NCBI GenBank assembly: GCA_003209475.1
Contig: QCQY01000007.1
Span: forward strand, 1 to 60,838
From: Prochlorococcus sp. AG-459-B06
GTDB lineage: Bacteria; Cyanobacteriota; Cyanobacteriia; PCC-6307; Cyanobiaceae
DNA length: 60,838 bases
Direction: 5' to 3'
Positions 18,693 to 28,272 of the stretch are shown here, piece by piece; positions within the stretch are counted from its first letter, which is position 1, and each line of letters begins with the position of its first letter. Below the pieces are notes generated by a model that saw only the letters and a program-made list of their open reading frames with translations, made no database searches and was not told where the DNA came from. The translations under genes and the position numbers were made by a program.

Positions 18693-19421
18693 ATGGTTAA
18701 AGCTAATAAATCAAAAAATAATGTTAAAAACCTTAAAACAGTCTCGATAAATAATTTGAGTCACTTTTATGGGAAAAATGAGAATAAAAAACAAGTTCTT
18801 AACGAAGTTAATTTAAATATTGATAAAGGTGAGTTGGTTCTTTTAAAAGGACCTTCTGGATGTGGTAAAACGACTCTTTTAACATTAATTGGTGCCTTGA
18901 GAACCTGTCAAAGTGGAGATTTAACTGTATTAAATAATCAGTTAAATGGTGCATCAAGGAAAACGCGTCAGATTCTTAGAAGAAGTATTGGAATGATTTT
19001 TCAAGGTCACAATCTTCTGAGATGTTTAACAGCAGAACAAAATGTCCAGATGGGCGCCGATTTAATAAAAGGTTTAACATATTTGCAAAGAAGGGAAATA
19101 GCACGGAATTGGTTGTCATCAGTAGGATTAGAGGAGCATCATAAAAAGTTGCCAAATGACTTATCTGGTGGGCAGAAACAGAGAGTAGCAATTGCTCGAG
19201 CTTTATCTGCTAACCCGAAACTTTTATTGGCTGATGAGCCAACTTCTGCTTTAGATAGCGTCACAGGAAGAGAAATAGTAACCCTTTTAAGAAAACTAGC
19301 AAAAGAACAAAATTGTTCTGTACTTATGGTGACGCATGATCCAAGAATTTCTGATATGGCTGATAGGATATTAAATATGGAAGATGGTAAAATATATGGT
19401 GCTCATAGTGAGCTAATATAA
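18693..19421 (+). CDS. devA: DevA-type ABC exporter ATPase
   Basis: A 242-residue ABC ATPase. Walker A GPSGCGKTT begins at residue 53, the signature LSGGQKQR is near 156, Walker B LLLADEP near 176 and the switch histidine (VTHD) near 211. The sequence is of the MacB/LolD/DevA type, which fits the permease next to it. With devB and devC it completes a three-part exporter. The first 15 residues are a poorly conserved Lys/Asn-rich extension, so an internal start cannot be excluded. Confidence 0.92.
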   Translation: MVKANKSKNNVKNLKTVSINNLSHFYGKNENKKQVLNEVNLNIDKGELVLLKGPSGCGKTTLLTLIGALRTCQSGDLTVLNNQLNGASRKTRQILRRSIGMIFQGHNLLRCLTAEQNVQMGADLIKGLTYLQRREIARNWLSSVGLEEHHKKLPNDLSGGQKQRVAIARALSANPKLLLADEPTSALDSVTGREIVTLLRKLAKEQNCSVLMVTHDPRISDMADRILNMEDGKIYGAHSELI

Positions 19422-19439
19422 TTAAAAGTTAAAAATTTC

Positions 19440-19589
19440 ATGTCTAAGAGAAGGAATCTAAAAAAAGAAAAGCAGGAACGTAATCGAGCTTATGCTAGAA
19501 AATTCAAAAAAAGGAAATTAAGAACTGATGGAAGACCTGATGGTGGAAACGTCACAGGCACAGCAAATAATGGCGGTGCAGCTGATTAG
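19440..19589 (+). CDS. Conserved small basic protein
   Basis: A 49-residue frame beginning MSKRRNLKKEKQERNRAYAR, with a very basic first 30 residues and a Gly/Asn-rich tail (PDGGNVTGTANNGGAAD). The strongly skewed, non-random composition and clean start 18 bases after devA support a real gene. I recall similar short basic proteins in other picocyanobacteria, but I cannot name a family. RNA or ribosome binding is a plausible guess. Confidence 0.65.
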   Translation: MSKRRNLKKEKQERNRAYARKFKKRKLRTDGRPDGGNVTGTANNGGAAD

Positions 19590-19650
19590 GCAATATCTTT
19601 TATTTTTATCTTTTGGAGTCCAATATATTATGCATATTTAAGACATAACC

Positions 19651-20562
19651 ATGAATGTAAGTATTGTTATACCGACTTACAATAGATTACCTATATTAGA
19701 GAAATGTCTCTTTGCGCTTGAGAATCAAAAATTAAATACAAATATCAGTAATTATGAAGTAATAGTTGTTGATGATGGATCTACTGATGGGACAGCCTCA
19801 TGGATAAATAAAAACAACGCTAATCTCCCACACGTTATTCTATTTCAACAAGAACATGGAGGGCCTGCACTTGGAAGAAATCTGGGAGTAATTAAATCAA
19901 AATATGAAATTATTATATTCATTGATAGTGATCTTGTTGTTTTAGACAATTTTATAAATTGCCACGTAGAAAAATTACTTGCATCTTGGAGAAAAAATGA
20001 TAAAAAATGTTTTACATATGGCTCGGTAGTCAATACTTCAAATTTTCTAAATCCTCAGAGTGAAAAATATAAAATAATGGACACTTCTTTTGCTTACTTC
20101 GCTACTGGTAATGTTGCTATATCAAAAGAATTGATTTTAAGTGTCGGATTATTTGATACTTCTTTTAGTCTTTACGGTTGGGAGGATTTAGAACTTGGAG
20201 AAAGATTAAAAAAAATTGGGACAAAATTAATTCAATGTCCAAATGCAGTAGGTTTTCATTGGCATCCGCCATTTAATTGCGAACAAATAGATTCATTAAT
20301 AGCTCAAGAAAAAGAGAGAGCAAAAATGGCTTTAGTTTTTTATAAGAAACATCCGAATTTAAGGGTTAGATTTATGATTCAATTAACTCCTCTTCATAAT
20401 TTACTTTGGCAAATTCTTTGTTTAGGAGGACTAATCAGTGTTGATAGAATCTTGCCCTTATTAAGATTCCTAGTAAATATAAGAAGAAATAGACTTGCAC
20501 TTGAGATACTTAGGATCCCTCTAAATATGATTTACATTAAACAGTTAACTAAATCAAGATAA
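19651..20562 (+). CDS. Family 2 glycosyltransferase
   Basis: A 303-residue GT-A fold glycosyltransferase. It shows the N-terminal nucleotide-sugar motif SIVIPTYNRLPILEKCL, VVDDGSTDGT at about 40-49, a DxD-type site (IDSDLV near 91-96) and GWEDLELGERLKKIG near 178, the acid motif of the family. A C-terminal hydrophobic patch (LHNLLWQILCLGGLI) may associate with the membrane. Sugar and acceptor are unknown; envelope polysaccharide or glycolipid is likely. It precedes the rpsB promoter and is probably not cotranscribed with it. Confidence 0.88.
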   Translation: MNVSIVIPTYNRLPILEKCLFALENQKLNTNISNYEVIVVDDGSTDGTASWINKNNANLPHVILFQQEHGGPALGRNLGVIKSKYEIIIFIDSDLVVLDNFINCHVEKLLASWRKNDKKCFTYGSVVNTSNFLNPQSEKYKIMDTSFAYFATGNVAISKELILSVGLFDTSFSLYGWEDLELGERLKKIGTKLIQCPNAVGFHWHPPFNCEQIDSLIAQEKERAKMALVFYKKHPNLRVRFMIQLTPLHNLLWQILCLGGLISVDRILPLLRFLVNIRRNRLALEILRIPLNMIYIKQLTKSR

Positions 20563-20587
20563 AAAACTTTTAGAAATACACATCACT

Positions 20588-20596
20588 TGCTAGAAT
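20588..20596 (+). promoter_or_regulatory. Extended -10 promoter of rpsB-tsf
   Basis: TGCTAGAAT is an extended -10 element (TGn followed by TAGAAT, 5 of 6 to consensus). No good -35 is visible, which is normal for extended -10 promoters. Transcription from about 20603 would give a leader of about 89 bases that begins just before the paired elements of the rpsB leader, which supports both calls. Confidence 0.5.
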
Positions 20597-20615
20597 CGTT
20601 GAAATTAAATCCACA

Positions 20616-20679
20616 CATCTGACAGTTTCGGGTGATTTATTAATATTAATTCCCCGTCAGATGGAGGCTAACCCGAAAC
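20616..20679 (+). promoter_or_regulatory. rpsB leader with pseudoknot-ordered helices
   Basis: Two perfect complementary pairs interlock in the leader. CATCTGAC (20616-20623) pairs with GTCAGATG (20656-20663), and GTTTCGGGT (20625-20633) pairs with ACCCGAAAC (20671-20679). The order A-B-A'-B' is that of a pseudoknot. The second helix is followed by CTTTTTT (20680-20686), and a GGAGG lies at 20663-20667 between the 3' arms, 24 bases before the rpsB ATG. In E. coli the rpsB-tsf operon is repressed by its product S2 through a structured leader, so autoregulation here is a reasonable inference. Attenuation is an alternative. Confidence 0.65.
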
Positions 20680-20691
20680 CTTTTTTAAATT

Positions 20692-21396
20692 ATGGCTGTT
20701 GTATCACTATCAGAAATGATGGAAGCTGGTGCTCATTTTGGGCATCAAACTAGACGTTGGAACCCTAAGATGTCTAAATATATATATTGTGCACGAAATG
20801 GAGTTCATATTATTGATCTTGTAAAAACAGCATTGTGTATGAATAATGCGTATAAATGGACGAGAAACGCAGCAAAAAGTGGTAAACGTTTCTTATTTGT
20901 TGGTACAAAAAAACAAGCATCAGATGTAGTAGCTCAGGAAGCTACACGTTGTGGAGCTGCATATGTAAATCAAAGATGGCTTGGAGGGATGTTGACTAAT
21001 TGGACAACAATGAAAGCTAGGATTGAAAGATTAAAGGATCTAGAAAGAATGGAAAGTAGTGGTTCGATAGCAATGAGGCCTAAAAAAGAAGCTGCAGTAT
21101 TAAGGAGAGAGCTTGAAAGATTACAAAAATACTTAGGTGGACTTAAGGGTATGAGAAGATTACCAGATGTAGTTGTATTGGTTGATCAGAGAAGAGAATC
21201 TAATGCAGTACTAGAAGCTAGAAAATTAGATATCTCATTAGTATCAATGTTGGATACAAATTGCGATCCTGATTTGTGTGAAGTCCCAATTCCTTGTAAC
21301 GATGATGCCGTTAGATCTGTGCAACTTATTTTAGGAAGACTTGCGGATGCCATAAATGAGGGTAGAAAGGGCTCTAATGCCGAAAGAAAAAATTAA
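20692..21396 (+). CDS. rpsB: 30S ribosomal protein S2
   Basis: A 234-residue S2 protein. It shows the hallmark start [25 protein letters not shown], the central TKKQASD and [10 protein letters not shown] motifs, and [10 protein letters not shown] near the C-terminus. S2 joins the small subunit late and contacts S1. The gene forms the usual pair with tsf 44 bases downstream and is preceded by a structured leader. Length is normal. Confidence 0.98.
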   Translation: MAVVSLSEMMEAGAHFGHQTRRWNPKMSKYIYCARNGVHIIDLVKTALCMNNAYKWTRNAAKSGKRFLFVGTKKQASDVVAQEATRCGAAYVNQRWLGGMLTNWTTMKARIERLKDLERMESSGSIAMRPKKEAAVLRRELERLQKYLGGLKGMRRLPDVVVLVDQRRESNAVLEARKLDISLVSMLDTNCDPDLCEVPIPCNDDAVRSVQLILGRLADAINEGRKGSNAERKN

Positions 21397-21440
21397 ATTT
21401 AAATTTTAAACTTACTACTTACAATTTTTTATTACTTCAA

Positions 21441-22097
21441 ATGGGAAACATTACAGCAAAACTTGTAAAAGATCTTAGAGACAAGACTGGCGCAGGAATG
21501 ATGGACTGCAAAAAAGCACTTAACGAAACTGACGGAAATGTAGATAAAGCTTTGGAATGGTTAAGAAAGAAAGGCATAGCTAGTGCTGAAAAGAAATCAG
21601 GAAGAGTAGCGGCCGAAGGGTCAATTGGTAGTTATATACATACTGGATCAAGAGTGGGAGTTTTACTAGAGTTAAATTGTGAAACTGATTTCGTTGCAAG
21701 AGGTGATATATTCCAATCTCTGTTGAAGGATGTCTCAATGCAAGTAGCAGCCTGCCCAAATGTTGAGTATGTATCAATTGATGAAATTCCAAAAGATGTT
21801 GTGGAAAAAGAAAAGCAGATTGAAATGGGTAGGGATGATTTGTCAGGAAAACCAGAACAAATTAAAGAAAAGATAGTTGAAGGGAGAATAGCAAAAAGAC
21901 TTAATGAGTTAGTGTTGCTTTCACAACCCTACATTAAAGATAGTTCCCTAACAGTTGAGGATCTTGTTAAACAAGCAGCTGCAAAAATTGGGGAAAATAT
22001 CAAAGTAAGACGCTTTACAAGATATACATTGGGTGAAGGTATCGAAAAAAATCAGATGGACTTCGCTGAAGAAGTTGCATCAATGCAATCAAAATAG
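21441..22097 (+). CDS. tsf: Elongation factor Ts
   Basis: A 218-residue EF-Ts, the nucleotide exchange factor for EF-Tu. The N-terminal UBA-like domain holds [19 protein letters not shown] (TDxVGxMDCKKAL-type signature), and the core has [12 protein letters not shown]. It is the short form usual in cyanobacteria and chloroplast-like lineages rather than the longer enterobacterial form. It is cotranscribed with rpsB. The next gene begins within a few bases of its stop. Confidence 0.97.
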   Translation: MGNITAKLVKDLRDKTGAGMMDCKKALNETDGNVDKALEWLRKKGIASAEKKSGRVAAEGSIGSYIHTGSRVGVLLELNCETDFVARGDIFQSLLKDVSMQVAACPNVEYVSIDEIPKDVVEKEKQIEMGRDDLSGKPEQIKEKIVEGRIAKRLNELVLLSQPYIKDSSLTVEDLVKQAAAKIGENIKVRRFTRYTLGEGIEKNQMDFAEEVASMQSK

Positions 22098-22101
22098 TCG
22101 C

Positions 22102-23175
22102 TTGAACGATTTGAATAATTTCAATAATTATATATACATAGATAAAATTCATTCTCAATTAGAGAGAGCAGATATACAAAAAAGAATATTAACTAGAAAT
22201 ATCTACAGGGAATATGAACTTTATCTTGATCTAGTAAGAGATTTACTTTACATCTCTGTGGAAAAAGGTGTTAAGCAAATATATAGTTTCTCAACAATTA
22301 ATGATAATTTCTTAAATGAAAATGAATTCTATAGTCTCTTTGAAAAAAAAATAAGTAAATTAATATTTACTAATTTGCCATTACTTACAGTAGAACAATT
22401 AAAAATAAATGAAATTGAAATAAATATAAATAAGGAAATTAATTTTGCTATTTTTGATAGTTCCACAAAAATAAAGGATAACCAAAAAGAAAAATTTCAA
22501 TATAAAGATGGTTTTCAGTTTAAAGAACCCACTCAGTTCCAGAGTAGTAAAGATTTTTCAAATACTTCTGAATATTATCAAGCTCATAATTATGAGAATT
22601 TCGGATCACTTGATTTAGATAATAACGATTTTTTATCTGATAATAATATTTTTGAAAATTCAGGAATTGAAAAACAATTTATTTCATCCCTACTTGAATT
22701 AATACGAGAAGAAAAGGTTGAAAAATCAAGATATCTAGAAAAAGACAACATCAATCAAATGGATAATTTATCAAAAAATCAGATCCTTAAAAATTTTGAT
22801 TTAATAGACAATTCATTGGAGAATTTACTATTGAATCTTTCATATAATATTAACCAAGAATTATTTAAGGCAAATCTAATAAAAAAGATGATATCTAAAG
22901 ATTCCTTTGATTACTTAATGGGCAAAAATTTTATGATAAAACATCCATATCCTTTTGTTATTAATTTCGAATTAAACTTTAATCGGTCATCATTAAATGG
23001 CCATTTTCCAAATATTATTTTCTTCAATATATCTACTGTTGAGTTAGAGTTCAAAAATTTAAATCTTTCAATTCAAAGGAACAAAATAAATGAGCTAAAA
23101 AATCAATTTCAGCGTTTGATTAAAAAAGAGACATACTGGAGGCAAAAAGAAATAACTTTGAATAAGATACATTGA
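22102..23175 (+). CDS. Hypothetical protein between tsf and recG
   Basis: I take TTG at 22102, 4 bases after the tsf stop, as the start (357 residues). The open frame runs further upstream only inside tsf, so those codons are a shadow. Residues 10-60 contain helical, charged sequence (QLERADIQKRILTRNIYREY). The middle (about 115-250) is low in complexity and rich in Asn, Asp, Ser and Phe, likely disordered. The C-terminal 110 residues look globular (LMGKNFMIKHPYPFVINFEL). No catalytic motif is recognised. The gene lies 21 bases before recG and may be cotranscribed. Function unknown. Confidence 0.75.
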   Translation: MNDLNNFNNYIYIDKIHSQLERADIQKRILTRNIYREYELYLDLVRDLLYISVEKGVKQIYSFSTINDNFLNENEFYSLFEKKISKLIFTNLPLLTVEQLKINEIEININKEINFAIFDSSTKIKDNQKEKFQYKDGFQFKEPTQFQSSKDFSNTSEYYQAHNYENFGSLDLDNNDFLSDNNIFENSGIEKQFISSLLELIREEKVEKSRYLEKDNINQMDNLSKNQILKNFDLIDNSLENLLLNLSYNINQELFKANLIKKMISKDSFDYLMGKNFMIKHPYPFVINFELNFNRSSLNGHFPNIIFFNISTVELEFKNLNLSIQRNKINELKNQFQRLIKKETYWRQKEITLNKIH

Positions 23176-23196
23176 AAAATAATTCTTTTTTAAAAT

Positions 23197-25653
23197 GTGA
23201 CTATTAGCAGGAATAATAATAAATTAATTAAAGATTGGATAAGACCTCTTCAAAAGTCTCTAACTATTGAAACTGAAAACAAATTTATTAATACTTTAGG
23301 AAGAGAAAAATATTTTAATGATTATTTGCATGAATCATTGAAAAAGCTAAATAACCTAAATCTCTCAGACGAATATTTGAGAATATTTTATGAATTTTCA
23401 AAAAAATATTACGAATATAATAAATTAGATGAAAATCAAAGAAAAAGGTTAATTATAGATACAAGAAAAAATCTTTATAAACTTGGTAAAACTCTAGAAA
23501 TAGAAAGTTCTAATAATATTTCTAATAAAGTTTTTCTAAATGAAGCTGATTCAAGTTTGTCTTTTGATTCAGATATTTCATTAATAAAAAATGTAGGAAA
23601 AGTTTATAAAAATAAGCTTAATGAATTAGGGATATTTTATATAAAAGATCTAATTAATTATCTCCCACGAACATACCTAGACTATACGAATAGAGTTAAG
23701 ATAATAAATTTAAAACCAGATAACTTATACACGTGCATCGCAAACGTCAAAAGATTTTATATTCATAAGAGTAAAAAGAATAATAATTTATCAATAATGA
23801 ATTTTGTAGTTTCTGATGAAACGTCTTCCATAAAGGTTACAAAATTTTTCTTAGGAAGAAGATTTAGATCTTACTCCTTCTTCGCATCTCAAAAATCTTT
23901 GTATACTATTGGAACCAAATTAGCAATTTCCGGTAAGGTTAAATTGACAGAGTATGGCAAGACTTTTGTAGATCCGCAGATTGAAATTCTTAACGATAAT
24001 AATGATAATTTTAATTTCTCAGGCAAAATATTACCCTTGTATTCATTAGGTGAAGCATTATCAAATATGAGTTTTATAAAACTTATGAAAAATGTACTAA
24101 TTTATGCAAAGCAATATCCAGAAATTTTAAATAAAAAGCAACTTGATTCATTATCTTTATTATCAAAAGGAGAGTCGTTGATTAATATTCATTTTCCACC
24201 AACTCAACAGGCACTTATTGAGTCAAAAAGACGTTTAGTTTTTGATGAGTTGTTCCTATTGCAAATAAAGTTCTTACTTAGAAAAAGAAAGACGAACAAA
24301 AATGTAACTTCCCGACAATTACCTCAAAAGAAATCTTTATTAAAAGAATTTTTAAATACTTTTCCTTTTGAATTAACAAAATCTCAAGAAAATGTTTTAA
24401 ATGAAATTAAGAAAGATCTATCTAATTCCGTACCAATGTCTAGATTGCTTCAGGGAGATGTGGGAAGCGGTAAAACCATAATTGCAATAGCGTCTCTTTT
24501 ACTTGTCATTGAAAAAAACCTGCAAGGCGCATTTATGGTACCAACTGAGGTATTGGCAGAACAACATTATAAAAATTTATTAAAATATTTGAACCCCCTT
24601 TTAGTTACTGTTGAACTACTCACTGGGAATACTCCTCAAAAAAAGAGAAAAGAAATTTTCTCTAATTTGAACAATGGATTAGTTGATATCCTTATAGGTA
24701 CTCATGCATTATTTGAGGATAAAGTCATCTTTAATGCATTAGGGATGGTCGTAATTGACGAACAACATAGATTTGGAGTTACTCAAAGAAATAGATTACT
24801 AAATAAAGGAGAAAATACTAACTTGTTATCAATGACAGCAACACCAATTCCAAGAACTCTTGCGCTTTCCATTTATGGTGATTTAGATGTGAGTCAAATT
24901 ACAGAACTCCCTCCTGGGAGAGTTCCTATAACTACAAAAATAATTTCAGAAGATGATTTAACTAACTTGTTTAAGATTGTTGAAGATGAGATCAATAAGG
25001 GAAAGCAAGCTTATGTGATTTTGCCACTTATAGAAGATTCAGAAAAAATGAATTTAAGCTCCGCAAACAAAATATTCAAACATTTATCAGAAGAGATCTT
25101 TTTTAACAAAAAAGTTGGATTATTACATGGCAAATTAAGTTCACAAGAAAAGAATGAAGTGATTAATTCTTTTTTAAAGAATGAAATTAATATATTGGTT
25201 TCAACCACTGTAATTGAGGTTGGCATTGATGTGCCTAACGCAACAATTATGATTATTTATAATTCGGACAGATTTGGATTGTCTCAGTTACATCAATTAA
25301 GGGGGAGAGTTGGTAGAGGATCAACAAAATCTTTTTGTTATCTGGTAACCTCCGATAAAAATGGATTAGACAATAAACGACTTTGTGTCTTGCAAAAATC
25401 TAATGATGGCTTTTATATTGCTGAAAAAGACTTGGAGCTTAGAGGACCAGGCCAGATTTTAGGATATAGACAATCCGGATTGCCTGATTTTGTACTGGAC
25501 AATTTACCTAACAATAAATTTCTTATTGATAAGGCTCGTGAAGAGGCTATTAAGATTGTTAGTGATGATCCTGATTTAAAAGAAAATATTGTTTTAAGGA
25601 ATATACTTATTGATAATTCTGATAATAAATTCATTCATGATTTCTTAAATTGA
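23197..25653 (+). CDS. recG: ATP-dependent DNA helicase RecG
   Basis: An 818-residue RecG. A wedge/OB domain lies around residues 165-290 (YLPRTYLDYTNR and the following strands). Helicase domains follow: Walker A GDVGSGKT near 420, DEQHRFG near 522, SMTATPIPRTLAL near 543 and QLRGRVGRG near 700. The C-terminal TRG region (LELRGPGQILGYRQSGLPDF) is also intact. RecG rewinds stalled forks and branch-migrates Holliday junctions. An N-terminal extension of about 130 residues precedes the core, as in other cyanobacteria and plants. The start is GTG at 23197. Confidence 0.96.
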   Translation: MTISRNNNKLIKDWIRPLQKSLTIETENKFINTLGREKYFNDYLHESLKKLNNLNLSDEYLRIFYEFSKKYYEYNKLDENQRKRLIIDTRKNLYKLGKTLEIESSNNISNKVFLNEADSSLSFDSDISLIKNVGKVYKNKLNELGIFYIKDLINYLPRTYLDYTNRVKIINLKPDNLYTCIANVKRFYIHKSKKNNNLSIMNFVVSDETSSIKVTKFFLGRRFRSYSFFASQKSLYTIGTKLAISGKVKLTEYGKTFVDPQIEILNDNNDNFNFSGKILPLYSLGEALSNMSFIKLMKNVLIYAKQYPEILNKKQLDSLSLLSKGESLINIHFPPTQQALIESKRRLVFDELFLLQIKFLLRKRKTNKNVTSRQLPQKKSLLKEFLNTFPFELTKSQENVLNEIKKDLSNSVPMSRLLQGDVGSGKTIIAIASLLLVIEKNLQGAFMVPTEVLAEQHYKNLLKYLNPLLVTVELLTGNTPQKKRKEIFSNLNNGLVDILIGTHALFEDKVIFNALGMVVIDEQHRFGVTQRNRLLNKGENTNLLSMTATPIPRTLALSIYGDLDVSQITELPPGRVPITTKIISEDDLTNLFKIVEDEINKGKQAYVILPLIEDSEKMNLSSANKIFKHLSEEIFFNKKVGLLHGKLSSQEKNEVINSFLKNEINILVSTTVIEVGIDVPNATIMIIYNSDRFGLSQLHQLRGRVGRGSTKSFCYLVTSDKNGLDNKRLCVLQKSNDGFYIAEKDLELRGPGQILGYRQSGLPDFVLDNLPNNKFLIDKAREEAIKIVSDDPDLKENIVLRNILIDNSDNKFIHDFLN

Positions 25654-25710
25654 AAACTATCATTGTAATTTTTGATATGTATGCCACTATAAATCAATTG
25701 CAAACTTTAA

Positions 25711-26394
25711 TTGAAAATTTGGAATAAAATACCAATTAAAGATAATGGAGATAAATTAATAGCTATACCTAGCTGTTTAAAGTTTTTAGATCCCCACCCT
25801 TACTCTCTTATAGGAGCACCTTACAAAGATAAAACTTCTCTTTGGAAATTAAGAGAGGAGGTCGTAAATAGATTAGTTAAAGTAAATGACTATTTGATAT
25901 CAAAGAGTAGTTTTAACATTTTAATTTATGACAGTTGGCGACCTTTAGAAGTCCAGGAATTTATGTTTAAAAGAGCATTTTTATTAGAGTGTGAAAAATC
26001 CGATATTGATATTTCTTTTGAAAATATAAAATCTTACCCATCCATTTTAAAAAAAGTTGAAAAATTTTGGGCATATCCTTCTTATGACATTAGGTGTCCT
26101 CCTCCTCATTCAACTGGGGGTGCATTGGATGTTTGTTTATCAGATAAAGAGGGGAATCTTGTTGAAATGGGAAGCATGGTTGATCAAATAGATGAGACCT
26201 CAAATCCTTATTTTTATGCAAACATAAAGAATGAAGAAGCAATTATTTGGAATAGCAGAAGAAATTTATTAAGGGAAATTATGACTAAATTCGGATTTGT
26301 TCAGCATCCTAATGAATGGTGGCATTTTAGTTATGGTGATCAATTATGGGCTTGGAAAAACAAAAAAGCAAATGCTCTTTATGGAAAAATTTAA
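25711..26394 (+). CDS. D-alanyl-D-alanine dipeptidase, VanX family
   Basis: A 227-residue M15D (VanX/DdpX) zinc dipeptidase. Zinc ligands H133 and D140 lie in HSTGGALD, the C-terminal site E202-W-W-H205 supplies the catalytic base and third ligand, and R77 lies in the SWRP motif. All known catalytic positions are kept. VanX-type enzymes cleave D-Ala-D-Ala dipeptide. Outside resistance clusters they recycle it from cell wall turnover, the likely role here because no van genes are nearby. A TAA directly precedes the TTG start, so the start is well fixed. It converges on sir with 3 bases between stops. Confidence 0.88.
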   Translation: MKIWNKIPIKDNGDKLIAIPSCLKFLDPHPYSLIGAPYKDKTSLWKLREEVVNRLVKVNDYLISKSSFNILIYDSWRPLEVQEFMFKRAFLLECEKSDIDISFENIKSYPSILKKVEKFWAYPSYDIRCPPPHSTGGALDVCLSDKEGNLVEMGSMVDQIDETSNPYFYANIKNEEAIIWNSRRNLLREIMTKFGFVQHPNEWWHFSYGDQLWAWKNKKANALYGKI

Positions 26395-26397
26395 AAT

Positions 26398-28185
26398 CTA
26401 TTGATTTTTATTTAGTAAATTCAATATATAATTTTCATCTTGAGTATTTATATAATCTCCGAAATCCAAATCCAAATTACTCTTCCAATTATCAAATAAT
26501 GGTTGAAGAGTTTTTTCTAAATCGTTAAGTTCCATTCTTTGTAAGAATGGTTTAGCGAGTCTTTGTAGATTTTTACTCCCCCCCAACCATAATTGGTATT
26601 TGTTTTGCCCACTTCCAACAAGTGCTAATTCGGCCATATAAGGCCTGGTACATCCATTCGGACATCCTGTCATTCTGAATAATATTGTCTTTTGTATTTT
26701 TAGATCTAATAGTAAATTTTCAATCCTTTTTAATACATCAGGTAATATTCTTTCAGCTTCAGTCATTGCAAGACCACAAAGTGGTAAAGCAGGACAAGCT
26801 AAAGCATGTCTTTGTATTTCATTAATGTTATCTAAATTTTCGTATCCAATTTTAAGTAGAGATTTTTGAATTTCACCTTTGTTTTTATTGGCTATATTAC
26901 AAAGTAAAATATCTTGATTTGGTGTGAGTCTTAAATCTAAATTAAATTTTTTAACAATACTTGTGATGGTATTCTTCTTCTCTCCAGATAATCTCCCTGA
27001 TAATAATGGTAAACCTACGAAATAGGAGGTTTTATTTTGTTTATGCCAACCTAGGTAATCAATAAGAACCTTATCCGGTTCTTTTCTGATTTTTTTAATT
27101 TCTTTTTTGAAATACTTATCAGAAAGTATCTTTTTGAACCATTTAATACCTTTTCTATGAATAAGGTATTTCATTCTCGAATTTTTTCTTGATTTTCTAT
27201 CACCATAATCTCTTTGAATAGCCACAATGCTTTGTATTAATTCATAAACATCAGGTTCTTCAACATATCCAAGTGGATCTGCAATTCTGGCAAAGGTCTC
27301 TTCATTATTATGTGTGCGACCCATACCACCTCCAATATAGAAGTTGCACCCTTCTAAGTTTCCATCTTTAGAAGTAAAGGCAACTATTCCTATGTCATTG
27401 GTAAGAAGATCAACTGAATTGTCCCCAGGAACTGTCACAGCACATTTGAACTTTCTTGGTAAATAATTTGAACCATAAAGAGGCTCATCTTTTATTCCAC
27501 TAAAAACATTATCTTTAAATTGGAGCTTCCTAATTTCTTCAATATCTATGTCAGGCTTTATGGTGTACTCTAAATCTCCATCAGCCCAAAGCTCTAAAAA
27601 AGTGCCTTGGCCAGCCATTGGGGTGAGAAGATCTGCAACTTTTTTTGCCAATGATCTTGCAATTTTATAGTCTGGCAAATCAAATGGAGCCGCTGGGGCC
27701 ATAACGTTTCTATTTATGTCTCCACATGCAGCTAGTGTGGAGCCCATTGAATTTACTATTTTTTGAATTACTTCCTTTAGGTTCTCCTTTCTAATTCCAT
27801 GCATTTGAAAGGCTTGTCTTGTAGTGGCCCTAAGTGTTCCATTACCTAGTTTGTCAGATAATTCATCTAATGCTAAAAATAATTTCCCAGGGACTTCACC
27901 GCCCGGATTTCTTAACCTAAGCATCATTTGCCAATCTTTGCTTTTGCCCGGCCTTCTGTTTTCCCTGTTATCTTGTTGATAACTACCATGAAATTTTAAT
28001 AACTGAACTGCATCATTGGTAAAATGATCGCTCTCATTGACTAATTCCGTAGCAAGTGGTTCTTTAAGAAATTGGCTACTTTTTTTAAAATTTTCAAATT
28101 TAGAAACTTCAAGTCCATTTGCTAAACAAACAGTTTCTTCCTTAGTAGGATCTTTTTTCTTTTTTACTTTCTCAACCTTGATCAA
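26398..28185 (-). CDS. sir: Ferredoxin-sulfite reductase
   Basis: A 595-residue sulfite reductase of the ferredoxin type. The four cysteines binding the 4Fe-4S cluster and bridging siroheme are C464 and C470 (ACPALPLC) and C508 and C512 (CPNGC). Arginine-rich siroheme-binding motifs (LRATTRQAFQMHG, and GRTHNNEETFARIADP) are present. It reduces sulfite to sulfide for cysteine synthesis, using photosynthetic ferredoxin. Nitrite reductase is a close relative, but the N-terminal sequence and overall length favour sulfite. It is divergent from glyS with 87 bases between starts. Confidence 0.92.
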   Translation of the reverse strand: MIKVEKVKKKKDPTKEETVCLANGLEVSKFENFKKSSQFLKEPLATELVNESDHFTNDAVQLLKFHGSYQQDNRENRRPGKSKDWQMMLRLRNPGGEVPGKLFLALDELSDKLGNGTLRATTRQAFQMHGIRKENLKEVIQKIVNSMGSTLAACGDINRNVMAPAAPFDLPDYKIARSLAKKVADLLTPMAGQGTFLELWADGDLEYTIKPDIDIEEIRKLQFKDNVFSGIKDEPLYGSNYLPRKFKCAVTVPGDNSVDLLTNDIGIVAFTSKDGNLEGCNFYIGGGMGRTHNNEETFARIADPLGYVEEPDVYELIQSIVAIQRDYGDRKSRKNSRMKYLIHRKGIKWFKKILSDKYFKKEIKKIRKEPDKVLIDYLGWHKQNKTSYFVGLPLLSGRLSGEKKNTITSIVKKFNLDLRLTPNQDILLCNIANKNKGEIQKSLLKIGYENLDNINEIQRHALACPALPLCGLAMTEAERILPDVLKRIENLLLDLKIQKTILFRMTGCPNGCTRPYMAELALVGSGQNKYQLWLGGSKNLQRLAKPFLQRMELNDLEKTLQPLFDNWKSNLDLDFGDYINTQDENYILNLLNKNQ

Positions 28186-28272
28186 AGGAACAAAAAATAT
28201 CTCTTTTTATACATTAGCGAAAAGCTTATTTAACTGGTAGTAAATTATAGTAAGTTAAGTCATATTTTTTTC

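Noticed and set aside
20625-20686. Simple intrinsic terminator of the upstream glycosyltransferase gene
   Set aside because: The 9-bp stem plus T-run fits superficially, but the loop would be 37 bases and the interlocked second helix and the promoter upstream fit an rpsB leader better. Attenuation is not excluded.
25711-26394. Vancomycin resistance cluster
   Set aside because: VanX-like and VanY-like genes are present, but there is no VanA/VanH ligase-dehydrogenase pair or VanRS regulator. They are separated by unrelated core genes and better explained as wall recycling.
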